From: Tenrec ecaudatus
Lineage: Eukaryota; Chordata; Mammalia; Afrosoricida; Tenrecidae
Reading direction: 5' to 3'
Assembly (NCBI RefSeq): GCF_050624435.1
Contig: NC_134546.1
Location: 12,609,001 to 12,673,000, forward strand
DNA: 64,000 nucleotides
The position numbers were made by a program, and so were the translations under genes. The notes under the pieces are model-generated. The model saw only the letters and a program-made list of their open reading frames with translations. It was not told the origin of the DNA and did not search any database. Every line of letters starts with the position of its first letter. Within the stretch, counting starts at the first letter, position 1. Shown here piece after piece: positions 1 through 9,877 of this stretch.

Positions 1-262
1 TTGTGTCAAGCACATTTGTACATCCATTGCCCACATCATTCTCAAAACATTTGCTCTCCACTTAAGCCCCTGACATCAGGTCCTCATTTTGTCACCTCCC
101 TCCTCGCTCCATCCTCCCTCATGAGCCCTTGATCATTTATAAATTATTATGTTGTCACATCTTGCCCTGTCTGACGTCTCACTTCACCCACTTTTCTGTT
201 GTCCGTCCCCCAGGGAGGAGGTCACATGTAGATCCTTGTAATCGGTTCCCCCTACTTCTTAG
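1..262 (-). mobile_element. L1 3' UTR fragment, antisense
   Basis: This is the 3' end of a LINE-1 read backwards. It shares a run of phrases with the copies at 7,150, 50,302 and 58,107: 'gtgtcaagcacatttgtaca', 'catttgctctccacttaagc', 'cttttctgttgtccgtcccc' and 'gtagatccttgtaatcggtt'. The poly-A end lies to the left, beyond the window edge. The element is 5'-truncated near 262, where similarity to the other copies stops. It contains no open reading frame. Confidence 0.8.
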
Positions 263-710
263 CAAACACAGTTGATCTGTGTGACCCAGTGCTTGTTCAA
301 CTGGGGCATCAGTTCGGAGGAAAGTCCATCCTTGTCAGTCGATGCAGAAATGTCTTATTATGTTCTCCCGTGGGTTCCTTAGTCTGTTCTACGTGTTCAT
401 AGTTTAAAATCTTTAGGATTCACCCTACACTACCATGCCCTCGTTAACATAACAAAAGAAAACCATCCCACCCACCCCTCACTCATTTTCATGGTCATGT
501 TCCCAAGACTGAGTTGAGATGTGAAAATCTACATTCTGAAAAATGGAATATGACTGCATCATTACATCTTAACTAGACATAGGTTGTTAGTGAGCAAAAC
601 AGTCTGCAGGACTATTGCCATAAATGTAAACGGTCAAATAACAAGATAGTCCATAAAGTGAGGAGTAGGTGTGTTTACAAATAGGATCCAGGACTTGGGT
701 TCATTTTGCG
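263..710. other. Unique spacer, no recognised element
   Basis: About 450 bases of moderately AT-rich sequence with no repeat family I recognise, no splice-flanked open frame and no notable tandem structure. Confidence 0.4.
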
Positions 711-944
711 TTGTGGTTTGGTGCCTTCAAATCTATTTCAACTCATAGCAAGACTGTGTGCAATTGGTGTTATGTTGAAGCCCATTGCTACAGCCACTGC
801 CAATCCGTCTGTTGAAGAAGTTCCTTTATTCCTTTTTCTTCTGATGTCCCTCCACTGTATTGAGCATGAATTCCTTTTCCTGGGACTCATCTCTCTTGAT
901 TAGATGAGACAAAGTTTCACTATCCGCACTCAAAGAAGCATTCT
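711..944 (-). mobile_element. RTE/BovB-like LINE 3' end, antisense (left part, split)
   Basis: This is the reverse complement of the RTE 3' terminus. It starts at the element's end ('gtttggtgccttcaaatc', 'actcatagcaagactgtg') and runs through 'agcccattgctacagccact' to 'caaagaagcattct'. The same order of phrases occurs in the copies at 5,211 and 13,790. The element resumes near 1,433 after an LTR-like insertion. Confidence 0.75.
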
Positions 945-948
945 AATT

Positions 949-1432
949 TGTGGCAAATTACATAATCTGCTGTCAATTTGAGAATTAAGAGTGAAGGGGT
1001 GGAGTTTAGCCTGTCAATCAGGTCACGACTTGATGACCACATTTGGAGGCGCCAAGGCAATAAATAGCTTGCTAGAGGCAGGACCCAGCATCACTCCCTG
1101 GGAGACATTGCAGCTGACAAGACACATGGAGGTATGCTAGTGCCCTGAGCTGGAGGAGCCACGTAGATTCCCCGGCCGGCGCTGAGATGCTTATATTGCC
1201 ACTGAATCCACAAGACCCACTGGGCTGTGATCTTCCTGCATTCAGTGTCATTGCATGTGTTATGTGAGTCTAAAGAGGAATTTATAAATTGGTATCAGAC
1301 ATATGGACTAATATCAGACTTAACTGGGCTGGGAGGTTTTCTCAAGATCTAATTGCTCTTGTATATAAAGTACTTTCTTATACACATATGAGTGTCTAGG
1401 AATTGTTTCTCTAATCTGTGCAGAAAAACACA
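949..1432 (+). mobile_element. LTR-like interspersed element, copy 1
   Basis: A roughly 480-bp block that starts with TGTGG and ends around '...aaaaacaca'. It is flanked on both sides by one interrupted RTE copy. It shares ordered phrases with the element at 36,327: 'agtgaaggggtggag', 'tagcctgtcaatca', 'gacaagacacatgg', 'ggaggagccacgt', 'gtgatcttcctgca', 'tttataaattggtat', 'actgggctggg' and 'ctcttgtatataaag'. The TG...CA ends, the size and the lack of coding sequence suggest a solo LTR of an old endogenous retrovirus-like family. No clean target duplication is visible. A non-LTR interspersed repeat is the alternative. Confidence 0.6.
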
Positions 1433-1772
1433 TGGTTGGACTTATTTCAAGACACATTTGTTTGTTCTGGGAGTCTATGGTACTTTCAATATTCTTCTCC
1501 AGCACCAAATGCATGGACATTCTTCAATGTCCATCGTTCATGTGCATATGAGGCGATGAAAAATACTATAGCTTGAGTCAGGTGCACTTTAGTGCTCAAA
1601 GTGACATCCTTGTTCTTAACACTTCAGAGGCCTTGTGCAGCACATTTACCCAATGTAATTTTCCCTTAGATTTCTTGCCTGCTGCTTCCATGAACATTGT
1701 TTGTGCATCTAAGCAGACGAAATCCTTGACAACTTCAATCTTTTCTCCATTTATCATCGCATTATCTATATA
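1433..1772 (-). mobile_element. RTE/BovB-like LINE 3' region, antisense (right part)
   Basis: Continues the RTE copy interrupted at 944. Phrases such as 'ttggacttatttcaagacac', 'caatattcttctccagcacc', 'gcttgagtcaggtgcacttt', 'cttgacaacttcaatctttt' and 'ctccatttatcatcgcatta' follow each other as in antisense RTE. It is a degraded relic. The short antisense peptide spanning 1,596-1,793 is a remnant of the RTE open frame with no independent function. Confidence 0.7.
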
Positions 1773-2130
1773 TTTCAGAGACACGCGATTCAATCCATAG
1801 CAAAACTCACCAGCCAGCGATCCCCCTACCTCCCTTATCTAACTCCCAGTTCACCCTGGTTCCAGAGGGGCCTGGTGCCGCCCTTTGCAGGGCGTTTGCA
1901 GGGCTCTGTAGTATAAGCTGGGTCAATTCTAAGCTCTTCCCACGGACATTTTCCATTCTGCTCAATCAGTTTCCCACTTTCCCACCTTTGGAGTTTAGTT
2001 GTCACTAAATATCTCCTCTCCATTTATAGCTTTTGAAAAACAAATCCCTCTACTGTAGTTTTAAGGAGTTCTGGCGAGAGCAAAATCAGGTGTGTGTTCA
2101 TTCCACTATCTTAACCCAGTGGTTTCACAT
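1773..2130. other. Unique spacer
   Basis: No recognised repeat. A short imperfect direct repeat around 1,880-1,905 ('gccctttgcagggcgtttgcagggct') is the only local structure seen. Confidence 0.4.
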
Positions 2131-2590
2131 TACATCATCTTCATCACCTAGATTGTTTTCCTCCTTGTCTTTTTATGTTTTGTTTCATTTCTCTCCCTGA
2201 TCTCGGCTATTTTAAAGGCTCATCGGTCAGTGTAAGATATGAAAAAAATAATAATAGTTTATAAATCATCAAGGATTGATGAGAGGAGGGTGGGGGAGGG
2301 ATGGGGAAAAATGAGAGGCTGAAACCAAGGGCTCAAGTAGAAAGCAAATGTCTTGAAAATGATGATGGCAACAAATATATAAATGTGCTTGACACAATGG
2401 ATAGATGGATGGATGGATTGTGATAAGAGATGTATGAACCTCAATAAAATGATTTCTTTTTAAAAAGGCTCAGCTCAAATGCTACTTTCTCCAGATGGTC
2501 ACTCCTCTAATTGGAAAATCCTGCTTCCAAGTGAAAAGTCATGCTATATTTCCATTCTCCTGGCACTTACCTCATTCTATTTCCATCCCC
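2131..2590 (+). mobile_element. L2 LINE 3' fragment interrupted by an L1
   Basis: The sequence after the L1 reads 'ctcagctcaaatgctacttt', 'ctccagatggtcactcct' and 'ctggcacttacctcattcta'. This matches the common L2 3' region ('cagctcaaatgccacctcctccaggaagcc'). The part before 2,214 is less certain. The L2 is split by the L1 at 2,223-2,463 and is therefore the older element. Confidence 0.6.
2223..2463 (+). mobile_element. L1 3' end insertion with 9-bp target site duplication
   Basis: A 5'-truncated L1 3' UTR in sense orientation: 'ggctcaagtagaaagcaaat', 'gtgcttgacacaatggat', 'attgtgataagag', then 'caataaaatgattt' and an A-rich tail. AAAGGCTCA occurs at 2,214-2,222 and again at 2,464-2,472, directly flanking the insert. 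That is a target site duplication typical of L1-mediated integration. A short GGAT/GATG array (about 2,398-2,420) lies inside the UTR. Confidence 0.85.
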
Positions 2591-2598
2591 ACCCCCCA

Positions 2599-2614
2599 TA
2601 CACACACACACACC

Positions 2615-2646
<32 letters not shown>
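2599..2646 (+). repeat. (CA)n/(CCCA)n microsatellite
   Basis: A roughly 48-bp dinucleotide CA array interrupted by CCCA units. It lies immediately downstream of the L2 remnant. Confidence 0.95.
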
Positions 2647-2708
2647 TATGAGTGACAGGTGACTAAATGCTAGTTTATGCATTTTGCCTCATGTACTTTG
2701 AATATAAA

Positions 2709-2852
2709 GGAACCCTGTTGGTTTGGCACTGGGCTGCAGATCAGAAGCTGAAACCCACCAGCCACTCCTTGGGAGAAAGATGAGGCTGTCTTCTCCCACA
2801 GGATTAATCGTCTCAGGGACTCTGTATAAGGTCACTATGAGTTGATGCCAGT
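2709..2852 (+). mobile_element. AfroSINE
   Basis: A tRNA-derived SINE. It has the head 'ggaaccctgttggtttggca', a B-box-like 'agctgaaacccaccagccac', the middle 'gggagaaagatgaggctgtc', and the tail 'ggtcactatgagttgatgcc'. Promoter boxes are degraded, so it is unlikely to be active. Confidence 0.85.
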
Positions 2853-4690
2853 ATTTTATTATTATTCCATATTTTTTTATGTTGACAAGTTATCAGGGGA
2901 GGTCAACTCCTTGGGAAGAACATTTTGCTTGGTAAAACAGAGGGCCAGAGACAAAAGGAGAATCTTGTCCACAAGGTGGATTGGCAGAGTGGCTGCAACG
3001 ATGGACTCAGGGAACCACTAATTGTGGAAATAATACGCGCGTAGGCAGAACTTACTCACGGACTCTTAAAACTGAGAACAGCAGCAAAAGATGCAGAACA
3101 AAATAATATTCATTATCTATGCTCTGTGCTTTAAGGCCGTACTCTGGATTGGACGTTCTGGGGCTCATGAAAAGAAGGTGGGGGTGGAACAAGAAGACCT
3201 CCGACATCAAGGAGCCTTGGTGGCACTGTACGTTAGGTGCCCAGCTCTCCCAGGCTCTCTCCCAGAGCCTTTTGGCAAGTCTTTAATGTCTCTGTGCTTC
3301 AGCTTCCTCCATGAAAGAGAGCCTACAGAATTAAGGGATGCGAACTGAACCTAGAGAACTAGGCAGTCCGTTCCACACTTGATGCAAGGCACTCCCTCCA
3401 TCATATCAACACCGAGCACATTTACTGCGGAGTTGACTCTGACTCCCGGGGACTTCGTGTGTGTCGCGGTAGAACTGAACTCCGTGGAGTTTTCAGTGAC
3501 TGGCCTTTCTGGAAGTCAATGGCAAAGCCTTTCTTCGGAGGCACCTGTTGAGAGACTGGAGCCTCGAATCTCTCTGTGAGCATCTGTGTGTGATCTGTTT
3601 GCCCGGCTGCTGTTACCATGCTCTTTCTCCATTACAGGGTCCTTTGGAAGCTTGTAAGGTTTTATTGACTGTGGCAAGCACCCTGTAAATGGAACATATT
3701 GGAAGATACCAGCGAGTATTCGTTATGACTCAACTCAGTACTCCCAGAAGAACCCTGCAAAGTGCTTTTCACCTAGTAGGTGTCGGAAGCATATTTGCTG
3801 AACAGAGTACAATGTCTCAAGACGTAGCGAGACGTTATATTTGAAGACACCTAGGCACACAGACGCATGTGTTTTGTTGTTCGGAGACATTGGTATGCTG
3901 TCTCTTCCTGAATGTTGGGAGAAACCAGCTCTTTGACACCTGTGTGGTTTGGCTCAAAAGCTATAGCCCTCTGAAGTTGGAGAAAGCAGAGCTGGGTTTG
4001 ATAATAACCAGAGCAGATCACAGGCAGCCTCTTCCCTGTTCAAGCAGCTGCCCGGGCCTTGTGGCATCGCACACCATTTGTAACTTTCTAAACCTCCCTG
4101 TTGAATAATGGTGACGTCAGTCTCTCTGTGTCCCGCCCCTCTCCCTGTGTATGTGTGTGCATACGGTTTAGAATCTGTGTTTGCCTGTTTGCTAGGACCC
4201 ATCACACAAACACCGGAGCTTTGTTTTGTAGGAATATGGCATCTCCTGCTGTTGCCCTCTCACCTGGCAGGGACGATCTATGTTTATTTATTTATGCCAT
4301 AATGAAGATCATCCTGAAGTCACAGAGTGCACCAGAACCTCAGCTAGCTGAGCAAGGGAAGAGGCAGAGGGACTTCTAAGCAAGTAAGATCCTGTTATCC
4401 GGTAAATGTTCGTAGTAACCAGACTCTTGGAAGCAGGGCCCTGAGCGGTAAAGTGTCTGGCACAGCCATTGCCACTTGTGTTGCTCAACCTCATCCTTCT
4501 CAAAGCCTGCCTTGAAGGCATTAATCTTCTAAACACCACAACAGGCAAGAGGAGAGGAAGCCACAACAAAATGCTCTTCCTTTGAGCCCCAGGCTTCAAA
4601 TCCAGCAACAGGCTCGTGAGTGAGCTTGTAAAGCAGCTAGACCTCTTGAGTAGTTGAGGTATAATCTATGACCTTGCTGGTGTAACTCTT
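2853..4690. other. Mostly unique DNA with ancient repeat scraps
   Basis: A short RTE-like scrap is at about 2,965-3,005 ('tggattggcagagtggctgcaacg'-like). A MIR-like scrap is at 3,265-3,315 ('ttttggcaagtctttaatgtc' then 'cttcagcttcctcc'). An L2-end-like scrap is at 3,755-3,812 ('cacctagtaggtgtcgg', 'tatttgctgaacag'). No open frame resembles a known protein. Frames of 60-100 codons on both strands (for example 4,101-4,379 and 4,309-4,608) overlap each other and lack supporting signals. Confidence 0.4.
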
Positions 4691-4840
4691 TTCTCCCAAC
4701 AGTTCTTATAATCCACACGAGTCACCTGGGGGTGTTTCTAACCAATCAAGACCATTGATCCCGCAGATCTGATGTACAGAAACCTGCATTTCTCACAAGC
4801 TCCTTAAGGGGGCCAGTGCTTCTGGTCCGGAGACCTCACT
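4690..4840. mobile_element. MER5-like (hAT-Charlie) nonautonomous DNA transposon remnant
   Basis: 'cacgagtcacctgggggtg', 'tttctaaccaatcaagacc' and 'gaaacctgcatttctcacaa' followed by 'gctcc' match the order of the common MER5A core ('atcacctggagggcttgtta...ctgcatttctaacaagttcc'). The ends are eroded. Assigned from recalled consensus. Confidence 0.55.
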
Positions 4841-5154
4841 GAAGGATGGCGCCTTCGACACCATCAGCCACGTTTTTCTCAAATCAAAATCAGAATCCTT
4901 TGGCTGCAAACCTTCCAGGATCACGTATCCTCTAGTAGCCAGTCATACTATCGTGTTCTCCAACTCCCAAACTGCATGTTTCTTGATAATTTAACTTTCC
5001 TGAACTTGGTGCTAGTAATCCTGTGAGAACAAAACTTTCAGCTCCGCGTTAGAAGGGTAAATTATGACTTGTTGTCTGAGAACATGTGATTTGCTCATCC
5101 ATTTGGACCTCCTCAGAAACCCTTCCTTAGGTCACCGTGCGTCAGAACAGACGC

Positions 5155-5188
5155 GATGCCAATGGGTCATTGATGCCAATGGGTCATT
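5155..5188 (+). repeat. 17-bp perfect tandem duplication
   Basis: The unit GATGCCAATGGGTCATT occurs twice back to back (5,155-5,171 and 5,172-5,188) without a mismatch. This points to a recent local slippage or duplication in unique DNA just upstream of an RTE fragment. Confidence 0.95.
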
Positions 5189-5210
5189 GTCTGTATTTCA
5201 TAGCATCGTG

Positions 5211-5550
5211 TTGTTGTCAGATCCCACTGAGTTGCTTTCAATGGATAGAGACCCTCTCTCTGTACAACAGAACAACACTACCTGTTCCCGTACCACCTTC
5301 ACAATGCTTAGGTTAGAGTCCATTGCGGAAGCCACTGTGTCAGTCCACTGTCTTGGGGCTTGTCCTCTATTTTTTCTTTCTCTCTGACCCTCTACAAGAT
5401 TATTTTTCAGCGACTATTCTTCTTGAAAACATGTCCCAAGTATGTGAGGCCAGTTGTAGTTCATACTAAAAATTATAGTCTTTGATGTCCATCAGCAAGT
5501 GCTCCAAGTCCTAGTTTTCATCAAGCAAGGTGAGTCATCTGGAGATCACA
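5211..5550 (-). mobile_element. RTE/BovB-like LINE 3' end, antisense
   Basis: Starts at the element's 3' terminus ('gttgtcagatcccactgagt', 'tacaacagaacaacactacc') and continues through 'gccactgtgtcagtccactg' and 'acatgtcccaagtatgtgag'. After a deletion it reaches 'tgctccaagtcctag' and 'catcaagcaaggtgagtcat'. The antisense region normally encoding the end of the RTE reverse transcriptase is frame-broken. Confidence 0.7.
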
Positions 5551-5924
5551 GACTGTGTATGAGCCTGCCTCCACTGGGCTCATAGAGGGCCTAAATTTTA
5601 GCCTACATGGCTCACTAGTAATTTCACATGGTCTCCACCTTAAATTCCTGTGCAAAACTCAAAATTTTGATGACTACACTTCACATTGGGGATATTTGAA
5701 TGCAAGAATTCTCAAAAGTTGCCGCCTTTTAGAATTAACTGACCCATGGAGCTATGGACTCCCAGACCAACTTCAGCAGAATCTCCCAATGTGATGAGTT
5801 ACATTGATTGATTTTTAAATGTTGAATAGGTCTTGAAGAGTTTTAACTTCATGTTATGTTCAAAAGTTTTTAAGTGTAATATTCTCTTCACGTGTTTACG
5901 CCCTCTCTGTTTAAGTGTGTGCTG
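5551..5924. other. AT-rich spacer, unassigned
   Basis: No recognised repeat. A 79-codon plus-strand frame (5,555-5,794) has no family resemblance and no flanking splice signals, and is treated as chance. Confidence 0.35.
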
Positions 5925-6376
5925 GACATATTGACTTGCTTCTAATGAAAAAGATTGGACTGAAGAGATGAGCTGTTATTTCCAAGTTTAGATTACATCA
6001 CAGATCATTTCCATCTTGGGTGCTCTCTCTTGCTCTCTCTTGCTCTTTTCTGGTTTCTCTCTGCTCTCCCACCACAGGTCTCTTGCATGATGCTCTAGGT
6101 AAGGACATGTGATGAGCGGTGTCATGAAGAAGTCATGGAGAAGTCTCCTTTCAGTAGCTATGTTAGTGAACTTGGAAGTGAAACCTCCAGCCTAACGGAA
6201 TTCCTGAGAGCTTGCAGGTCCTATCTAAAGATTATCTGAAATCCTAGGAGAGACTCTGAGCTAAAAGTCACTTCCTGCTTCATGATTCTAAGACACTGCG
6301 AGAGATAAAGAATGTTCCCAGCTCTGAGATCCTAACTTGCGGGGCAATGTGTTATGCGGCAATAGATAACTAAAAT
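5925..6376 (+). mobile_element. MLT1-like (ERVL-MaLR) LTR remnant
   Basis: The 3' half follows the MLT1 order: 'gaacttggaagtgaaacctc', 'gagagactctgagctaaaag', 'cactgcgagagataaag', 'gcggggcaatgtgttatgcg' and the terminal 'gcaatagataact'. The 5' boundary is uncertain. A short 10-bp tandem (tgctctctct) lies at 6,021-6,050. This is an ancient LTR with no coding capacity. Confidence 0.7.
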
Positions 6377-6384
6377 AGATCTGC

Positions 6385-7149
6385 ATTCCTGGTACAGAGC
6401 CACTTGTTCATAATGTGTTATCCTTTTTCATCTTACTACATTCAAATAGCTAAAGTTTTCTTGAGAATTTTTGCATCTATTTTTGTGAAAGGTTTTAGAT
6501 CACAGATTTATTGTCATTTATTTATCTGGTTTTACCACTAGGGTAATGCTGGACTCAGAAAATAAGCCGAGATAGAGTGAAGGGTTCTCTTTGCTTCTAT
6601 TTTCTAAAATATTTGTGTAGAATTAGTGCTTTCTTCTTACATGTTAGGCAGCAATGAAGCAATGTAGTCCTAGAGCTTTCTTTATAGGAGGTTTTAAACC
6701 GGGGATGCAATTTCTTTTTAAGTAAACTTTGGTAATTCGTATCTTTAAGACAGGTCATTATTTATCTAAGTGATTAAATTTCCTAAAATAATATTCCTTA
6801 CAAATATTTTCTAACTAACTTTGCAGTATCTATACCACTTCTAGTGAGAACCTTTCTTTTATTGCTGATACGGATTATTTGTGTTTCCTTTTTTACTCTT
6901 GACCATCTGCTTAATGATTTGTTAATTTTATTGGTCTTTTCAAAGAACTTACTTTTTACTTCATTGCTTTTCTGTAGATTCTTTTTCCTATCTTCAATTT
7001 TGTTTATTTCTGCCGTGTTTGCTTTGGGTTCAATTTGCTTTTTGTGTGTGTGGTTTACAAGTTTATTGAGCACAATTCCCCTTCTCTCCTTCACACAATT
7101 TATCTTCTTGCACAACTATTCAGCAATAACCCAGGTTTCTCTTCATTTC
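6385..7149 (-). pseudogene. Old L1 ORF2 relic (linker to start of RT), antisense
   Basis: The minus strand from 7,115 to 6,798 is a 105-codon frame that reads like the L1 ORF2 segment between the endonuclease and reverse transcriptase: 'AEINKIEDRKKN', 'KSKFFEKTNKINKSLSRW'. Further left, '...gagaatttttgcatctat' and 'gggtaatgctggactcag' match antisense L1 reverse-transcriptase coding sequence with many disruptions. The relic continues at 8,395-8,815 after an inserted younger L1. In life ORF2 supplies the endonuclease and RT for L1 retrotransposition. This copy is dead. Confidence 0.75.
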
Positions 7150-8392
7150 TTTTTAAAAAATTATTTTATTAGGGGCTCATACAATTCTTATCATAATACA
7201 TGCATTCATCAATTGTGTAAAGCACATCTGTACATTCATTGACCTCAATATACTCAAAACATTTGCTCTCCACTTAAGCCCTTGGCACCAGCTCCTCATT
7301 TCTGCCCTTCCCTCCCCATGCCCCCATCCCTCATGAACCCTTGATAATTTATAAATTATTTTTTTATCATATCTTACACTGCCCAATGTCTCCCTTCACC
7401 CACATTTCTGTTGTCCATCCCCAAGGGAGGAGGTTATCTATAGATCCTTGTAATCAGTTCCCCCTTTCTACCCCACCTTCCCTACACCCTCCTGGTATCC
7501 CCACTCTCACCACTGGTCCTGAAGGGATCATCCATCCTGGACTCCCTGTGTTTCAAGTTCCTATCTGTAGCAGTGTACATCCTTTGGTCTAGCCAAATCT
7601 GTAAGATAGAATTGGGATCATGATAGTGCGGAGGGGTGGGGCAGGGGGAGCATTTAGGAACTAGAGGAAAGTTGTATGTTTCATCGTTGCTACACTACAC
7701 CCTGACTGGCTCCTCTCTTCCCCACGACCCTTCCGTAAAGGGATGTGCAATTGCCTGTAGGTGGGCTTTGGGTCTCCAATCCGCACCCCCCCCCATTCAC
7801 AATGATATGATTTTTTGTTCTGATACCTGATACCTTTGATACCTCGGATCACACAGGCTGGTGTGCTTCTTCCATGTGGGCTTTGTTGCTTCTGAGCTAA
7901 ATGGCCGCTTGTTTATCTTCAAGCCTTTAAGACCTCAGACGCTATATCTTTTGATAGCCGGGAGCCATCAGCTTTCTTCACCGCATTTGCTTATGCACCC
8001 ACTTTGTCTTGAGTGATCTTGTCGGGAAGGTGAGCATCATGGAATGCCAGTTTAATAGAACAAAGTATTCTTGCATTGAGGGAGTACTTGATTGGAGGCC
8101 CATTGTCCATCTGTTACCTTAATACTAAATCTATACATATATGCACATAGATCAATTTCTATATCTTCATATATAAATATATATATATGCACATGCCTTT
8201 GTTTAGACCTCTATATATACCCTTTGCCTTCTAGCTCTTTTGTCTATTTCCTTTTACTTTCTGTTTGTCCCACTATCATGTTCAGCCTTCATTTGGGTTT
8301 CAGTAATTCCTCTCGGTTACATTACCCTTGGTCATGCCCTACTAGGCTCCTACACCTTCCTCACCATCAATTTGGATCACTTAAGATGTAAG
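7150..8392 (-). mobile_element. Young L1 3' UTR insertion, antisense, about 1.2 kb
   Basis: Begins with an A-tail complement and 'attattttattaggggctca' and 'cttatcataatacatgc'. It continues with 'catttgctctccacttaagc', 'gtagatccttgtaatc'-like sequence and a long T/C-rich UTR up to about 8,390. It is the longest copy of this family in the window. It interrupts an older antisense L1 ORF2 whose two halves flank it in consistent order. It includes a C-homopolymer near 7,786-7,794 and an AT dinucleotide-rich patch near 8,150-8,190. Confidence 0.75.
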
Positions 8393-8394
8393 AT

Positions 8395-8815
8395 TTGAAG
8401 CATTTTTTTAATTTTCTGGTATATTTAAAAAACGTAAAGTGTCTTTTTGTAGGCACCAGTTTAGCTTATTTTTACATATTATGTTCTCATTTTCATTCAA
8501 TTTTGAATATTTTCTCATTTCCTTTGTGGCTTCTAGACTGAGCCATGAGTTATTTAGAAGTGTATTGTTTAATGTCTAAATATTTGGGGGGTTCCAATAT
8601 TTCTGTTCTATTGATTTCTATCTTAATTTTGTGGTTAGAGAACATATACTGTCTAATTTAAAATTGCTAAATATATTAAGGTCTGTTTTATTGCCCAGAA
8701 TATGATCCTGATAATATTCCATTTCACTTGAAAAGAATGTCTATTCTGCTTCCTATATTTCAGGATTTGTTTGGGTTATGAATATTAGAAAATTCTCTGA
8801 GAAAATGTTGCTCTT
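8395..8815 (-). pseudogene. Old L1 ORF2 relic (endonuclease-side half), antisense
   Basis: Phrases such as 'tgttctcattttcattcaat', 'gagccatgagttatttagaa', 'ttgatttctatcttaatttt' and 'gaatgtctattctgcttcc' follow the order of antisense L1 upstream of the segment at 6,385-7,149. The two blocks are halves of one older insertion. No frame is intact. Confidence 0.65.
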
Positions 8816-8859
8816 CACACATGTATGCACTCATGTATTAGCATGTCTATAATAAAAAG

Positions 8860-9745
8860 GTCACATAATAAAAAGTGTTGATGAGGATGTGAAGGAATTG
8901 GAATCCTCATGCACTTTGGGTGAGAATGTAAAATGAGTCTTCTGCATTAGAAAAATCACCTCACTGATTAACTTTAGAGTCACCATCTCATCCAGACAAT
9001 TTATCTTTAGCAAATGCCCAAGTACGATGGAAACATACCTCCACACACATGTGTAGGTTGATTGTTGCTAGCTATTTATTTATTTATACAGGATTATTTA
9101 TCACAGTCAAATGATACACTTTGATCATTACCATGGGTGGGAGGGTAGAGGAGGGTAGGAAAAGGGATGGAAACAACCTAAATGTCCATCAACTGATGAA
9201 TGGACAACAAACATGGTACACACAAATAGTGGTGTATGGTTCCGTTGTAAAAATGACTATATCACTGATGCATACTGCAGCGGAGATGATCCTTGAAACT
9301 ATCGCAGTAACTATAGTTGGTCAATATCCCCAAACCCGTTGTTGTCAAAGTGATGCTGGCTCTGAGTGACTCTGTGTACGGCACCGAGTAAAACTACCCC
9401 CACAAGACGCCCAATGCTGTGATCTTTAAGAAAGCTGCTCACCACGGTTTTCTATCACAAAGCAGCTGGTGGGGTCAAACCACTAGCCATTTGGTCAGTA
9501 GTCAAGGGCTTAATTACTACACCACCAAGATTGCTGACCTAAAGACCCATAAAGTAAATTCATGATTGTTTGTTATGAGCAGGGGAGGATGGAGGTTATG
9601 CAGATGATAGCTAAAGGTTTGGATATTTTAAATTTGAAATTAATTGTAGTGATAGTTATATATCTCTGGATATACTAAAATCATTGACATCTATACTGTG
9701 AAAGAGTAATTAAATGATGTGTGAATTATTTCTCATTAAGGTTGT
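8860..9745 (+). mobile_element. L1 3' UTR, sense, interrupted by an AfroSINE
   Basis: 'gtgttgatgaggatgtgaag', 'gcactttgggtgagaatgta', 'ggatggaaacaacctaaatg' and 'gatgaatggacaacaaac' match the mammalian L1 region after ORF2. After the SINE it resumes with 'tctctggatatactaaaatc', 'atgtgtgaattatttctc'. This is a different, older L1 class from the young 3' ends listed elsewhere. Confidence 0.7.
9330..9545 (-). mobile_element. AfroSINE, antisense, inside an L1 3' UTR
   Basis: Reads as the reverse complement. The tail starts at 'ccaaacccgttgttgtcaaa', then comes 'agcagctggtggggtcaaac', and it ends at the head complement 'cactacaccaccaag' near 9,531-9,545. It splits an L1 3' UTR and so is younger than it. 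Confidence 0.85.
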
Positions 9746-9877
9746 TATTCATCTCATTAACAATCCATACTCAGGTTACTTCAGTGTAATGCCCTTTATA
9801 ACCTTTCTAAAACAAGGAGGCAGTCAGGGTTCACAGATGGTGTTTGGTGATATATGTTTTTTTAAGTTTTAACTGAA

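Noticed and set aside
6844..7242. 132-codon hydrophobic plus-strand frame resembling a membrane protein
   Set aside because: It is antisense to an L1 ORF2 relic and runs into the L1 3' UTR. Hydrophobicity arises from T-rich antisense L1 codons.
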